NCBI GenBank assembly: GCA_029880545.1
Contig: JAOUOD010000001.1
Location: 1-64,000, forward strand
Direction of reading: 5' to 3'
Origin: Gammaproteobacteria bacterium
Lineage (GTDB): Bacteria > Pseudomonadota > Gammaproteobacteria > Acidiferrobacterales > SZUA-150
DNA length: 64,000 nt
Shown: positions 42,853 through 52,551 of the stretch, in pieces
How the letters are laid out: the number at the start of each line of letters is the position of its first letter
How positions within the stretch are numbered: the stretch's first letter is position 1
Notes under the pieces: model-generated
What the model saw: the letters and a program-made list of their open reading frames with translations, nothing else
Databases searched by the model: none
What the model was told of the DNA's origin: nothing
Position numbers and translations under genes: made by a program

Positions 42853-44232
42853 ATGAAAATTCTGATTCTAGGCGCCGGACAGGTAGGCACCTCAGTAGCG
42901 GAAAACCTGGTCAACGAAGCTAACGACATCACGGTCGTTGACAACGACGCCGAGCGACTGGAAAACCTGCAGAACCGGTTTGACCTGCGTACGGTCCAGG
43001 GCAATGGCGCTCACCCGGAAGTTTTGCAGCGGGCAGGTGCCGAAGACGCTGACATGATACTCGCGGTGACCAATAGCGATGAGACCAACATGGCGGCATG
43101 CCAGATCGCCTACTCATTGTTTCACACGCCCACCAAAATTGCCCGAATTCGCGCCTCCGAGTACCTGTCTCATCCTGAAATTTTCAGCCAGGAAGCCATA
43201 CCCATTGACGTTATCATCAGCCCGGAGCAAATCGTCACCGACTACATACAGCGACTGATCGAGTACCCGTCCGCGTTACAAGTGCTGGACTTCGCTGGCG
43301 GTCTGGCCCAGCTGGTCGGCGTCAAGGCATACTACGGCGGCCCCCTGGTTGGTCATGAGCTGCGCGCCTTGCGCGAACATTTACCCAACATAGAAACGCG
43401 TGTTGCTGCCATCTACCGTCGTGATCGCGCCATACTGCCCAAGGGCGACACGGTCATTGAAGCGGATGATGAAGTGTTCTTTATCGCTGCCAAAAAAGAT
43501 ATCCGTACAGTCATGAGCGAACTGCGCAAGCTGGACAAGCCGGTCAAAAAGGTAATTCTTGCCGGTGGCGGCAACATAGGACGCAGGCTGGCACTGTCGC
43601 TTGAACAAAAAAACTTCTCCACCAAGCTTATCGACCACAACCGGGTACGTGTGCGTGATGTGGCCAATGAGCTGAACCATACCATTGTGCTGCAGGGCGA
43701 TGCCGCCGATGAAGAACTGCTATTGCAGGAAGGAATTGAAGACACGGATGCTTTCTGCGCGCTGACCAACGATGATGAAGCCAATATCCTGTCCGCGATG
43801 CTGGCCAAGCGTCTTGGTGCGCGCAAGGTTATGTCATTAATCAATCGCGCGGCCTATGTTGACCTGGTCCAGGCCGGCGGTGAAATCGATATCGCCATCT
43901 CGCCGCAAACGGCCACGATTGGCAGCCTGTTGGCGCATGTACGGCGGGGGGACGTGGTTGCGGTGCATTCACTGAGGCGAGGCGCGGCCGAAGCCATTGA
44001 GGCTGTTGCTCACGGCGACCAGAACAGCTCCAGGGTAATCGGGCGACAGATATCGGAAATCAAGTTGCCCTCGGGCACGACCATAGGAGCGATTATCCGT
44101 AATGACCAGGTATTGATTGCCCATCACGACGTTGTGATTGAACCCAATGACCACGTCATCATGTTCCTGGTGGACAAGCGCCGGATTCCCGACGTCGAAA
44201 AACTGTTCCAGGTGTCGTACACCTTTTTCTGA
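42853..44232 (+). CDS. trkA: Trk potassium uptake regulatory protein TrkA
   Basis: The 459-residue cytoplasmic protein gates the Trk K+ channel through NAD(H) binding. Two RCK repeats are visible: the first begins [20 protein letters not shown] and ends before about 225; the second begins [21 protein letters not shown]. Both Rossmann motifs and the TrkA-C domains are present. It overlaps trkH by one base, giving a two-gene potassium transport unit downstream of ntrYX. Confidence 0.97.
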   Translation: MKILILGAGQVGTSVAENLVNEANDITVVDNDAERLENLQNRFDLRTVQGNGAHPEVLQRAGAEDADMILAVTNSDETNMAACQIAYSLFHTPTKIARIRASEYLSHPEIFSQEAIPIDVIISPEQIVTDYIQRLIEYPSALQVLDFAGGLAQLVGVKAYYGGPLVGHELRALREHLPNIETRVAAIYRRDRAILPKGDTVIEADDEVFFIAAKKDIRTVMSELRKLDKPVKKVILAGGGNIGRRLALSLEQKNFSTKLIDHNRVRVRDVANELNHTIVLQGDAADEELLLQEGIEDTDAFCALTNDDEANILSAMLAKRLGARKVMSLINRAAYVDLVQAGGEIDIAISPQTATIGSLLAHVRRGDVVAVHSLRRGAAEAIEAVAHGDQNSSRVIGRQISEIKLPSGTTIGAIIRNDQVLIAHHDVVIEPNDHVIMFLVDKRRIPDVEKLFQVSYTFF

Positions 44233-45683
44233 TGCAATTTATCGTCATACAACGGGTAACCGGGCTGCTGCTGATGATTTTCAGCACCACCATGCTGCCG
44301 CCACTGGCGGTATCTTTTTTCTATCATGATGGCGCACACTTGCCGTTCATTTATGCTTTTGGCCTTACCTTGTTCGCGGGGTTGTTCATCTGGGCACCGG
44401 TGCACGCGGTAAGGCGCGACATTCGCTTGCGTGACGGCTTTGTCATAGTCACGCTGTTCTGGACCTCGCTTGCCATGGTCGGCGCGCTGCCACTGGCCAT
44501 GGCCGATCATCCGCACATGCCCCTGGTCGATGCGTTTTTTGAGTCCATGTCCGGGTTAACAACAACCGGCGCGACGGTACTTACCGGTATCGATGAACTG
44601 CCACGTTCCATACTCTATTATCGGCAACAACTGCAGTGGCTGGGCGGAATGGGAATTGTTGTATTGGCGGTGGCGGTTATGCCCATGCTTGGTATCGGCG
44701 GCATGCAGCTATACCGTGCAGAAACACCGGGACCCATCAAGGACAGCAAGCTGACGCCGCGCATTACCGAGACCGCCAAGGCGCTCTGGTATATCTATCT
44801 CGGGCTCACCGTAATCTGTGCGCTGGCTTACAAGGCGGCGGGAATGGACTGGTTTGACGCAGTGGGGCACAGTTTCTCCACTATCGCCATCGGTGGCTTC
44901 TCGACACACGACCAGAGTATCGGGTTTTTTAACAGTTCGGCCATTAACGCCATTGCTATTGTCTTTATGTTGCTCGCGGGCATTAATTTCGCGCTGCACT
45001 TCATGGCCTGGCGCGCCCGAAACCCGCTGGTTTACTGGCATGATGCCGAAGTCCGTGCTTACCTGGTTATTATTCTTGGCGTCTGTAGTATTAGCGTTGT
45101 TACCTTGGTCGCACAGAATACTTATGACAGTTGGCAGGAAGCTGTCGATCACGGACTGTTCCAGGCGGTATCAATCGCCACGACCACGGGTTTCACCACC
45201 AATGGTTTTGCCTGGTGGCCATTATTTCTTCCGGTTTTGCTGATGTTGGCGAGCTTCATAGGTGGCTGTGCCAGCTCTACCGCAGGCGGCATGAAAGTCA
45301 TACGGATTCTGTTGCTGGTCAAACAAGGCAAACGTGAAATCCTGCGGCTTATTCACCCGGAAGCCATAATCCCCATCAAGGTTGGCGGCAAGCCCACACA
45401 AGACCGGGTCATCAACGCCGTCTGGGGATTTTTCTCCTTGTACGTACTGAGTTTCGGTATCCTTTCGCTCATCATGATGGCGACCGGCGCCGATCTTGAA
45501 ACCTCTTTTTCCGCCGTTGCTGCCTGCCTCAATAATCTTGGACCGGGACTCGGCAATGTCGCCCAGACCTATTCAGGTGTGACTGATATCGGAAAATGGG
45601 TGTTGTGTTTCGCCATGCTCATGGGGCGCCTTGAATTGTTCACCCTGCTGGTATTGTTCTCGCCGGCGTTTTGGCGCAGCTAA
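44232..45683 (+). CDS. trkH: Trk potassium transporter membrane subunit TrkH
   Basis: The 483-residue integral membrane protein forms the ion path. The repeated selectivity-filter-type segments are visible, such as MSGLTTTGATVLTG, TIAIGGFSTHDQS, IATTTGFTTNGFAWWP and NNLGPGLGNV. About ten to twelve membrane helices cover the length. It works with TrkA and is the last gene of the rightward block, ending 32 bases from the convergent acyltransferase operon. Confidence 0.97.
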   Translation: MQFIVIQRVTGLLLMIFSTTMLPPLAVSFFYHDGAHLPFIYAFGLTLFAGLFIWAPVHAVRRDIRLRDGFVIVTLFWTSLAMVGALPLAMADHPHMPLVDAFFESMSGLTTTGATVLTGIDELPRSILYYRQQLQWLGGMGIVVLAVAVMPMLGIGGMQLYRAETPGPIKDSKLTPRITETAKALWYIYLGLTVICALAYKAAGMDWFDAVGHSFSTIAIGGFSTHDQSIGFFNSSAINAIAIVFMLLAGINFALHFMAWRARNPLVYWHDAEVRAYLVIILGVCSISVVTLVAQNTYDSWQEAVDHGLFQAVSIATTTGFTTNGFAWWPLFLPVLLMLASFIGGCASSTAGGMKVIRILLLVKQGKREILRLIHPEAIIPIKVGGKPTQDRVINAVWGFFSLYVLSFGILSLIMMATGADLETSFSAVAACLNNLGPGLGNVAQTYSGVTDIGKWVLCFAMLMGRLELFTLLVLFSPAFWRS

Positions 45684-45714
45684 TTGGCGACTCAGTATCC
45701 GTGGTAAGCGGCTA

Positions 45715-46656
45715 TTAATCGTAGAACCTTGGCTCTCCGTCCGGCCGCGTTTTGAAACGCTTGTGTAACCAGAAGTATTGATCCGGGTAACGACGTATAA
45801 GGGATTCCGTTACCTGGTTCATTTTGACGGCATCATTGTAATCGTCACCTTCAGGATAGTTTTCCAGCGCCGGTTCAAAAATGATTTCGAAACCTTCTGC
45901 ACGTGGTAGTTGATTGATGAAGCAGGGCACAACAATCGCGTTGGTCAGCTTGCATAGCTTGGCCAGTGTCGGCAGTGTCGCGGCCTGGACCCCGAAGAAC
46001 GGTACAAAGATGGATCGCTTGCGACCGAAATCCTGGTCGGGCAAATAGAAAAACCAGTGATCTTGCTTTAGTGCACGCACCACCGGTTTCAGGCCATCCT
46101 TGAATTCCGCCAGTGTGCCCTGCCCCCAACGGGTGCGACGATTTCGAATCACGGCATCAAGTAACCGGTTCCGCGGTTTGCGGTAGATATCAACCAGTTT
46201 ATGCCGACCCGCCATGTAACACCCGGCAATTTCCAGGGCAACACAATGCCCGACCAGCAGGATGACCGGCCGGCCGGTTTCTCTTGCGGCTTCGAGGTGT
46301 TGTTCGCCGATAAGCCGAAACATGTTCTCAAGCCTGCGCCTTGATCCCCACCAGGCGATACCGGTCGCCGCAACAGCCTTGCCTGTTTCGTGAAAGTTAC
46401 GGCGGACAAGGGTGTTTAATTCCGGTTTAGGTGTCTCCGGAAAACATGCGGACAGGTTTTGTTCCACTACCCGGCGCCTGGACCCAAAAAAACGGAAAAG
46501 AAGCTCGCCAAGGATCGTTCCAAGCATGGCGATGACCGACAACGGCAAATGGCCCATCAACCATAGCAGGCCGAGGCCCAACCAGGTGTGCCAATGCCAG
46601 GGCGCGAGGTAGTGCCACCACGGAAACGCCAGTTGCACATCAGTCTGGGCAGCCAT
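45715..46656 (-). CDS. LpxL/HtrB-family acyltransferase, third of three tandem copies
   Basis: The 313-residue inner-membrane enzyme belongs to the late lipid A acyltransferase family. It has an N-terminal membrane anchor and the catalytic pattern LLVGHCVALEIAGC, with His and Glu in the HX4(D/E) position. Family segments WFFYLPDQDFGRKRSIFVPFFGVQAATLP and QYFWLHKRFKTRPDGEP follow. It starts two bases after the preceding acyltransferase stop. It would transfer a fatty acyl chain to lipid A precursors or another glycolipid; the exact substrate differs among paralogues and cannot be assigned. Confidence 0.9.
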   Translation of the reverse strand: MAAQTDVQLAFPWWHYLAPWHWHTWLGLGLLWLMGHLPLSVIAMLGTILGELLFRFFGSRRRVVEQNLSACFPETPKPELNTLVRRNFHETGKAVAATGIAWWGSRRRLENMFRLIGEQHLEAARETGRPVILLVGHCVALEIAGCYMAGRHKLVDIYRKPRNRLLDAVIRNRRTRWGQGTLAEFKDGLKPVVRALKQDHWFFYLPDQDFGRKRSIFVPFFGVQAATLPTLAKLCKLTNAIVVPCFINQLPRAEGFEIIFEPALENYPEGDDYNDAVKMNQVTESLIRRYPDQYFWLHKRFKTRPDGEPRFYD

Positions 46657-46658
46657 GG

Positions 46659-47597
46659 CTATTTATATCCCGTGCGCTTGCGTCCATAGAATCCGGCTTC
46701 GCCAGGAGGGCGTGTCTTGAACCGGCGATGAATCCAGAAATACTGTTCCGGGCGGTTCCTCACTTCTTCTTCTATCAGCCTATTCATACGTGCCGCGTCA
46801 AGGGTGTTATCGCCTGAAGGAAAATCCGTCAATGCCCTGTCGAAACGAATCGTGTAACGGCCATTTCTGTGCTGGGTGACAAAACAAGGAATAACGACAG
46901 CGTTGGTCATCGCCGCAATGCGTCCTAGCGCCGTCCAGGTCGCAGCCTGAACACCAAAGAAAGGTGCGAATTCATAACGCCCGGCAGAACCGGGATCCAG
47001 GTCAGGCAAATAGAAAAACGGCTTGCCTTCCCGAATCAGGCGAATCAGGGTCTTGAGCTGGGCCTGGGCTTCGACGCCGATGCAGCCAAATTGGTCCCGG
47101 CGCAGATCGATGGCCCAATGCAAAATATTTTTGCGTGGTTCGCGATACATGCCAATCATCAACCGGGTCATGGATAGCCAGGCAAACGCCATTTCCAGAC
47201 CAATGAAATGGGGCGCCATGACAATCACATTCTTGTCATCATGAGCCACCAGGTTTTCTGCTCCTTCTACGGTCACGTAGCGGGCGATACGTAAACGTGG
47301 CCTGGTCCAGTTGATCCCCAGGGTGCATAACAGGCTTTGTCCTAACGTTTTAAAGTGCCGGTGCAACAGCTTGCGGTGTTCTTGTTCTGTCATCTGCGGA
47401 AAACACAGGCGCAGGTTCACGTCCGCGTAGTGGCGACGTTTGCGATCAAAACGGTAAAACAATGAACCCAGGCCGCGGCCCAACACAGCCAGCAGAGGCA
47501 CGGGCAATAACACGAGCAGTTGGACAAACACACGCCCCGGTAAGCTCGGTCGCCACAGGTTTTTTTCGCCCTTGATATAACGAACGCTTTCAGTCAC
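46659..47597 (-). CDS. LpxL/HtrB-family acyltransferase, second of three tandem copies
   Basis: The 312-residue paralogue carries an N-terminal hydrophobic segment (FVQLLVLLPVPLLAVLG), the active-site segment VMAPHFIGLEMAFAW and FFYLPDLDPGSAGRYEFAPFFGVQAATWT. The C-terminus ends with PEQYFWIHRRFKTRPPGEAGF. It overlaps the first copy by four bases (47594-47597) and shares many positions with the third, so the three arose by duplication and are cotranscribed. Acyl-ACP is the probable donor. Confidence 0.9.
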   Translation of the reverse strand: MTESVRYIKGEKNLWRPSLPGRVFVQLLVLLPVPLLAVLGRGLGSLFYRFDRKRRHYADVNLRLCFPQMTEQEHRKLLHRHFKTLGQSLLCTLGINWTRPRLRIARYVTVEGAENLVAHDDKNVIVMAPHFIGLEMAFAWLSMTRLMIGMYREPRKNILHWAIDLRRDQFGCIGVEAQAQLKTLIRLIREGKPFFYLPDLDPGSAGRYEFAPFFGVQAATWTALGRIAAMTNAVVIPCFVTQHRNGRYTIRFDRALTDFPSGDNTLDAARMNRLIEEEVRNRPEQYFWIHRRFKTRPPGEAGFYGRKRTGYK

Positions 47598-48604
47598 GAA
47601 TCCGATTCCGGTTGAATGTTTTCGAGCCCGGCTCTACGCACATCCCGGGGCCGAAAGTAGGGAGACTTTTCATTGTTTGGCCTGCTGTGGAATATCCGAA
47701 ACGTCCACATATATTGTTCAGGGAACTTGCGAATATTCTGCTCCAATGATGTCGCCGCTGTCTGTGCGTCCAGTTGAGCATCACCAACCGGGAAATTTTC
47801 AATCGGCGCATGAATAACCAGTTCATAACCGTGTTTCCCGTCAACGGACTTGTCCAGGCGCCTGACATAGGCCGGTAACGCCACCGCATCGCAACTGGCG
47901 ATAAGCTTCGCGGCGCCGGTTAACATCGCTGCCTTGGTAGCAAAGAAATCGACGAATACGGATTTCTCGGGTCCGTGGTCTTCATCCGGCAGGTAATAAA
48001 ATCCATGGCCGGAACGAATGGCCCTGATTACCGGGCGCATGCCCTTGTCGCGCAAATACAAGGTTGCGCCAAATCGGGTGCGGCCACGCTCCATAAAGTA
48101 GTCTATCAACCTGTTACGCTCGGGCTTGATCAAGCCAATGTGCGGGAACTCGCGTGAAATGATCGCACCACCAAAATCAAGGCCGACAAAATGCCCGGTC
48201 AACAAAACGACGTTTCTTCCGGCGGCCAGGGTTTTAGCATAATGCTCAATTCCCTGAATGGACACAAATTTACTGACGTATGCGTCGCTGGCCCACCACA
48301 AAACCGGCAAATCCAGCATGCTGTTCACTGCCACTTCGAAATGACGCAGTGCCAATTGTCGCCGCTCAGGCTTGCTCAACTCAGGAAATGCCAAGCGCAG
48401 GTTGATCAAGGTAATTTCCCGGCGTTTCCTGTTGGCGCTGAAATATGCTCGCCCGACCAACCGGCCCAGGAAATTCACCGGACCACGGGGCAATACCAAT
48501 GACAGGCGCAGCACAAGCAATCCCATCCACGTCAACCAGAAACGTGGCGCCAGGAAGGAGGCTGAAAAAGCCGGTCGATAACCCTTAGCGATGAATTCAG
48601 TCAC
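47594..48604 (-). CDS. LpxL/HtrB-family acyltransferase, first of three tandem copies
   Basis: The 336-residue first copy has the active-site segment LLTGHFVGLDFGGAI, with Asp where the other two have Glu, and FYYLPDEDHGPEKSVFVDFFATKAAMLT. EQYMWTFRIFHSRPNNE near the end replaces the FKTRP of the others. The N-terminal half holds one hydrophobic segment (LTWMGLLVLRLSLVLP). The active-site change suggests a different acceptor or chain specificity. A -10 TATAAT lies at 48640-48645 on the leftward strand, 36 bases upstream of the start. Confidence 0.9.
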   Translation of the reverse strand: MTEFIAKGYRPAFSASFLAPRFWLTWMGLLVLRLSLVLPRGPVNFLGRLVGRAYFSANRKRREITLINLRLAFPELSKPERRQLALRHFEVAVNSMLDLPVLWWASDAYVSKFVSIQGIEHYAKTLAAGRNVVLLTGHFVGLDFGGAIISREFPHIGLIKPERNRLIDYFMERGRTRFGATLYLRDKGMRPVIRAIRSGHGFYYLPDEDHGPEKSVFVDFFATKAAMLTGAAKLIASCDAVALPAYVRRLDKSVDGKHGYELVIHAPIENFPVGDAQLDAQTAATSLEQNIRKFPEQYMWTFRIFHSRPNNEKSPYFRPRDVRRAGLENIQPESDS

Positions 48605-48639
48605 TTTGGTGAATTGCGTACTTACATTTCCGGGTGGTC

Positions 48640-48645
48640 ATTATA
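48640..48645 (-). promoter_or_regulatory. -10 box for the acyltransferase operon
   Basis: TATAAT reads perfectly on the leftward strand, 36 bases before the first acyltransferase start. The -35 position (around 48663-48668) holds TGTGGA, a weak match, so the promoter may be activated or have extended elements. Confidence 0.5.
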
Positions 48646-48750
48646 ACAATAACGCCCCCGTATCCACATTCACATTGGCGATTGGCGGTCATACCGTTAT
48701 TATTGGCCCCTGTATTCGCGCCCCGTTGGCGCCGCTTGCCGAGGAAGATC

Positions 48751-49503
48751 ATGGAGCACACCCCACAAACCAACAAACAGCGTCCGGTTCTCGCCTACGA
48801 CGTTGAACCTGCGAACAAGAAATTCCGGTTACGGTTGGCTCGCTATCGTTATCAAAGTGAAGCCCTGTCTTCCTTGCTGCCTAAAGGGCCCAGCCAGGTG
48901 CTCGACGCGGGCTGCGGACGTGGTCGCCTGCCTATGTACTGGGCACGCTGGGGTGTAAAGGGTCAAACCCCGGAATTTACTGGCTTTGATTACCTGCAGG
49001 ACAAGCTTGACCGCGCCGAGGGCAAAGGTTACCAACGGTTGCTGTTGCAGGATATCACCGAGACCTGGGGCTTCCCGGATGCCAGTTTCGACGTGGTTAT
49101 TTGCGAGCAGGTTCTTGAACATTTAGGCGACAAAGATCTTCAGTTCGCGCTCTCAGAAATGAATCGGGTGCTCAAACCCGGCGGTAGCGCGCTGATCGGG
49201 ACACCAGTGTTTAAAACCATCGAGGCTTTGTTCATGCCATTAGTGGCGCCATTTAATCGCTGGTTGCACCGATTAAAGGACAGCAACGACCCCGGCCATG
49301 AGCAACATCTCACCTTAAAGCAGCTAGGCCGGGCAATTGAACAAAACGGGTTCAAGGTCATCAACGCACGGGGCTTTCGCGTGGCAACATTGCCAAAAAA
49401 CCTGCTGGAAGATCAAGAATGGTACTACAATGCCCAACAATGGCTCGGTAGCCGGTTTCCAGGCTGGTGTATTGAGGCGACTTTGACGGCAAAAAAGCGA
49501 TAA
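48751..49503 (+). CDS. Class I SAM-dependent methyltransferase
   Basis: The start at ATG 48751 follows GAGGAAGATC, giving 250 residues; an in-frame upstream ATG at 48634 seems non-coding. The Rossmann motif I is VLDAGCGRGRLPMYWA near residue 52, with a D-rich motif FTGFDYLQDKL and motif post I FDVVICEQVLEHLGD, and PGGSALIGTPVF at motif III. This resembles ubiE/PhnI-type or sugar/lipid methyltransferases. The substrate is not identifiable. It is divergent from the acyltransferase operon, so envelope lipid or glycan modification is a reasonable guess. Confidence 0.87.
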   Translation: MEHTPQTNKQRPVLAYDVEPANKKFRLRLARYRYQSEALSSLLPKGPSQVLDAGCGRGRLPMYWARWGVKGQTPEFTGFDYLQDKLDRAEGKGYQRLLLQDITETWGFPDASFDVVICEQVLEHLGDKDLQFALSEMNRVLKPGGSALIGTPVFKTIEALFMPLVAPFNRWLHRLKDSNDPGHEQHLTLKQLGRAIEQNGFKVINARGFRVATLPKNLLEDQEWYYNAQQWLGSRFPGWCIEATLTAKKR

Positions 49504-49778
49504 TTATCCCACTTAGTCTAGAAATATGGCCTTTAGATTAAGTAAAACCCCACTAGAGCAAATTGGTATATAGCAACTGCCGGATTATACATGGGTGGGG
49601 AATGTCGTTTGATATCTGGCAAGTCACTGAGGTTTTGTGGGAATATTTTATTTTTTCCCGATTATGCGCCCCCGCATTACCCGTTTCATGAAAATCTATG
49701 AAAACCGGACAGTTACTTGCTAAACTTCGGCCCCGCTTGAACCGATATATTCCAACAACCCGGAGGTAAGACCCTACC

Positions 49779-50966
49779 ATGGCTGATAGTTACCTGTTTA
49801 CATCCGAATCCGTGTCCGAAGGTCATCCAGACAAGGTGGCAGACCAGATTTCTGATGCGATCCTGGACGCGATTCTCGAGCAGGACAGACATTCACGCGT
49901 TGCCTGCGAAACCATGGTTAATACCGGCATGGTAATTATTTCCGGTGAAATTACCACCAAGGCCTGGGTCGATATGACCGAAATCGTTCGCGGCACCATC
50001 AAGCGGATTGGATATGAGGCATCGATGGGTTTTGATTGGCAGTCTTGCGCGGTTCTGACCGCACTGGACAAGCAATCTCAGGACATCGCTCAGGGTGTAA
50101 ATGAAGGGGAGGGCATTGACCTGGACCAGGGCGCCGGCGACCAGGGCCTGATGTTCGGTTACGCCACCAACGAGGCGCCGGATTTTATGCCTCTGCCCAT
50201 CAGCCTGTCCCATAAACTGGTTAAAAAACAAGCCGACGTTCGTAAAAACGGCAAGCTTTCGTGGCTGCGGCCTGACGCCAAGTCACAGGTCACTATTCGT
50301 TACGTCGACGGCAAACCTGCCGGTATCGACGCGGTAGTGCTATCCACGCAGCACGGCCCCGAGGTGGAACACAAGCAACTGGTCGAGGCGATCATGGAAG
50401 AAGTGATCAAGCCGGTACTGCCCGCTGAATGGCTCGACAAAAACACCAAATACTTTATTAACCCGACAGGCCGTTTTGTCGTCGGTGGACCCGTTGGCGA
50501 CTGCGGGCTGACCGGGCGCAAAATTATTGTCGACACTTATGGCGGTATGGCGCGTCACGGTGGTGGTGCATTCTCAGGCAAGGATCCATCCAAGGTCGAC
50601 CGTTCTGCCGCGTATGCCGGGCGCTATGTAGCAAAGAACATTGTTGCAGCCGGTCTGGCCGATCGTTGCGAAATCCAGGTTTCGTACGCGATAGGAGTTG
50701 CCAAGCCCGTATCGATTCATGTTGATACCTTTGGTACCGGCAAACTGGCGGATGACAAGATTGCCAAACTGGTTGAAGAACACTTTGACTTGCGGCCGAA
50801 AGCCATCATTCAGGAACTCGACCTGCTGCGCCCGATTTACAGCCCGACAGCAGCCTACGGCCATTTTGGTCGGGAAGCCAAAGACGGCCTGTTCACCTGG
50901 GAAAAAACCGACAAGGTTGAAGCTCTCAAAGCCGCACTTGGCCCGAAGGCCGTCAAAAATGGCTGA
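49779..50966 (+). CDS. metK: S-adenosylmethionine synthetase
   Basis: The 395-residue enzyme makes SAM from methionine and ATP. It starts at ATG 49779 behind GGAGG (49762-49766). Typical segments: [68 protein letters not shown] and [19 protein letters not shown]. Length is typical. It is followed by a SAH riboswitch and ahcY, so the methyl-cycle genes sit together. Confidence 0.99.
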   Translation: MADSYLFTSESVSEGHPDKVADQISDAILDAILEQDRHSRVACETMVNTGMVIISGEITTKAWVDMTEIVRGTIKRIGYEASMGFDWQSCAVLTALDKQSQDIAQGVNEGEGIDLDQGAGDQGLMFGYATNEAPDFMPLPISLSHKLVKKQADVRKNGKLSWLRPDAKSQVTIRYVDGKPAGIDAVVLSTQHGPEVEHKQLVEAIMEEVIKPVLPAEWLDKNTKYFINPTGRFVVGGPVGDCGLTGRKIIVDTYGGMARHGGGAFSGKDPSKVDRSAAYAGRYVAKNIVAAGLADRCEIQVSYAIGVAKPVSIHVDTFGTGKLADDKIAKLVEEHFDLRPKAIIQELDLLRPIYSPTAAYGHFGREAKDGLFTWEKTDKVEALKAALGPKAVKNG

Positions 50967-50978
50967 TTAATCTGTACT

Positions 50979-51070
50979 CCGGTTTCGAGGAGCGTTGCAA
51001 CCCGATCCACGGCTCCCGGCCGATCGGGCCAGGCTCGAAACCGGACGCTTCACGAACAACGGCGCTCATT
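50979..51070 (+). promoter_or_regulatory. S-adenosylhomocysteine (SAH) riboswitch
   Basis: The 125-base gap before ahcY folds as the SAH riboswitch. P1 is an 11-bp stem (50979-50989 with 51034-51044); an inner stem is formed by 51001-51007 with 51022-51028. The conserved GAGGAGCG, TGCAACC, CCAGGCTCG and GGCGCTC signature elements are all present. The pseudoknot pairs GAGCG (50990-50994) with CGCTC (51063-51067). It binds SAH and turns on ahcY expression when SAH is high. The ahcY start at 51092 lies just beyond. Confidence 0.93.
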
Positions 51071-51091
51071 GTGTTAATGGAGACATAGCCA

Positions 51092-52492
51092 ATGAGCAAC
51101 GACTACAAAGTCGCCGATATCGGCCTCGCACAATGGGGCCACAAGGAAATCGCCATAGCCGAATCCGAAATGCCGGGTTTGATGGCGATCCGTGAAGAGT
51201 ACAAGGGCAAGGCGCCGCTTAAAGGAGCGCGCATCTCCGGTTCTCTTCATATGACCATCCAGACCGCTGTACTTATCGAGACCCTGGTTGAACTGGGCGC
51301 CGAAGTACGTTGGGCATCATGCAATATCTATTCTACCCAAGACCACGCGGCGGCGGCCATTGCCGACCAGGGTATCCCGGTTTTTGCCTGGAAAGGCGAA
51401 ACTCTGGAAGAATACTGGTGGTGTACTGATCAGGCGCTGACCTGGCCCGACGGCAATGGTCCCAACATGATTCTCGATGATGGTGGTGATGCCACCATGC
51501 TGGTTCACAAGGGTGCTGAATTTGAGGCTGCCGGCAGCGTGCCCGATGCCGATGCCGATGCTTACGAAGAATGGAAGGTGTTCCTGAACCTTTGTCGTCG
51601 CAGCCTCGAGAACAGCAAGGATAAGTGGACCAACATCGCCAAGGGCATTAGGGGTGTTACCGAAGAAACCACGACCGGCGTGCATCGCCTTTACCAGATG
51701 GCAGAACGCGGCGAACTTATGTTCCCGGCCATGAACGTCAACGATTCCGTTACCAAGTCCAAGTTCGACAACCTTTACGGCTGTCGTGAATCACTGCTCG
51801 ACGGTATCAAGCGTGCAACCGACGTCATGATCGCCGGCAAGATTGCCGTAGTGCTCGGCTACGGTGACGTTGGCAAGGGTTGTGCCCAGGCCTTTCGTGG
51901 AATGGGTGCTACTGTCTGGGTCACGGAAATTGACCCGATTTGCGCACTGCAAGCAGCAATGGAAGGCTATCGCGTGGTCAATATGGACGATGCCTGTAAG
52001 GTTGGCGATATCTTTGTTACCACCACCGGCAACGTGAACGTCATTAATCACGACCACATGGTGGCTATGAAGCATGAATCCATCGTCTGCAACATTGGTC
52101 ACTTTGACTCAGAGATTGATATTGCCTCGCTCGAAAAATACGAGTGGGAAGAAATAAAACCCCAGGTTGATCACGTCATTTTCCCGGACGGCAAGAAACT
52201 TATAGTACTGGCCAAGGGCAGACTGGTGAATCTGGGGTGTGCTACCGGCCACCCGAGCTTCGTGATGTCCGCATCGTTCACCAACCAGGTAATGGCGCAA
52301 ATTGAACTCTTCAAACATCATGATAACTACGATAATGGCGTGTTCATCCTGCCTAAGATGCTGGACGAAAAGGTTGCGCGCTTGCACCTGAATAAAATAG
52401 GCGTACACCTGACACAACTGACCCAAAAGCAGGCTGATTACATCAGTGTCCCTGTTGATGGGCCGTACAAGCCTGCGCATTATCGATATTAA
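51092..52492 (+). CDS. ahcY: Adenosylhomocysteinase
   Basis: The 466-residue NAD-dependent enzyme hydrolyses SAH to homocysteine and adenosine, relieving inhibition of methyltransferases. It starts at ATG 51092. Typical segments are [34 protein letters not shown], the NAD site [21 protein letters not shown] and a C-terminal [11 protein letters not shown]. The upstream SAH riboswitch gives product-precursor feedback. A hairpin follows the stop before metF. Confidence 0.99.
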   Translation: MSNDYKVADIGLAQWGHKEIAIAESEMPGLMAIREEYKGKAPLKGARISGSLHMTIQTAVLIETLVELGAEVRWASCNIYSTQDHAAAAIADQGIPVFAWKGETLEEYWWCTDQALTWPDGNGPNMILDDGGDATMLVHKGAEFEAAGSVPDADADAYEEWKVFLNLCRRSLENSKDKWTNIAKGIRGVTEETTTGVHRLYQMAERGELMFPAMNVNDSVTKSKFDNLYGCRESLLDGIKRATDVMIAGKIAVVLGYGDVGKGCAQAFRGMGATVWVTEIDPICALQAAMEGYRVVNMDDACKVGDIFVTTTGNVNVINHDHMVAMKHESIVCNIGHFDSEIDIASLEKYEWEEIKPQVDHVIFPDGKKLIVLAKGRLVNLGCATGHPSFVMSASFTNQVMAQIELFKHHDNYDNGVFILPKMLDEKVARLHLNKIGVHLTQLTQKQADYISVPVDGPYKPAHYRY

Positions 52493-52501
52493 AAATACGT
52501 C

Positions 52502-52531
52502 ACCCCGGACCGCGGCAGGCGGCTCCGGGGT
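52502..52531 (+). terminator. Hairpin between ahcY and metF
   Basis: Eight-base arms ACCCCGGA (52502-52509) and TCCGGGGT (52524-52531) are complementary and enclose a further four-base stem (52510-52513 with 52519-52522). The sequence ACGACTTTT follows. It can act as an intrinsic terminator or a partial one between ahcY and metF. Confidence 0.6.
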
Positions 52532-52551
52532 ACGACTTTTGGCCGGACATT

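Noticed and set aside
49504-49778. SAM riboswitch before metK
   Set aside because: I could not find the helices or conserved bases of SAM-I, SAM-II or SAM/SAH classes; only short repeats and AT-rich sequence are visible.
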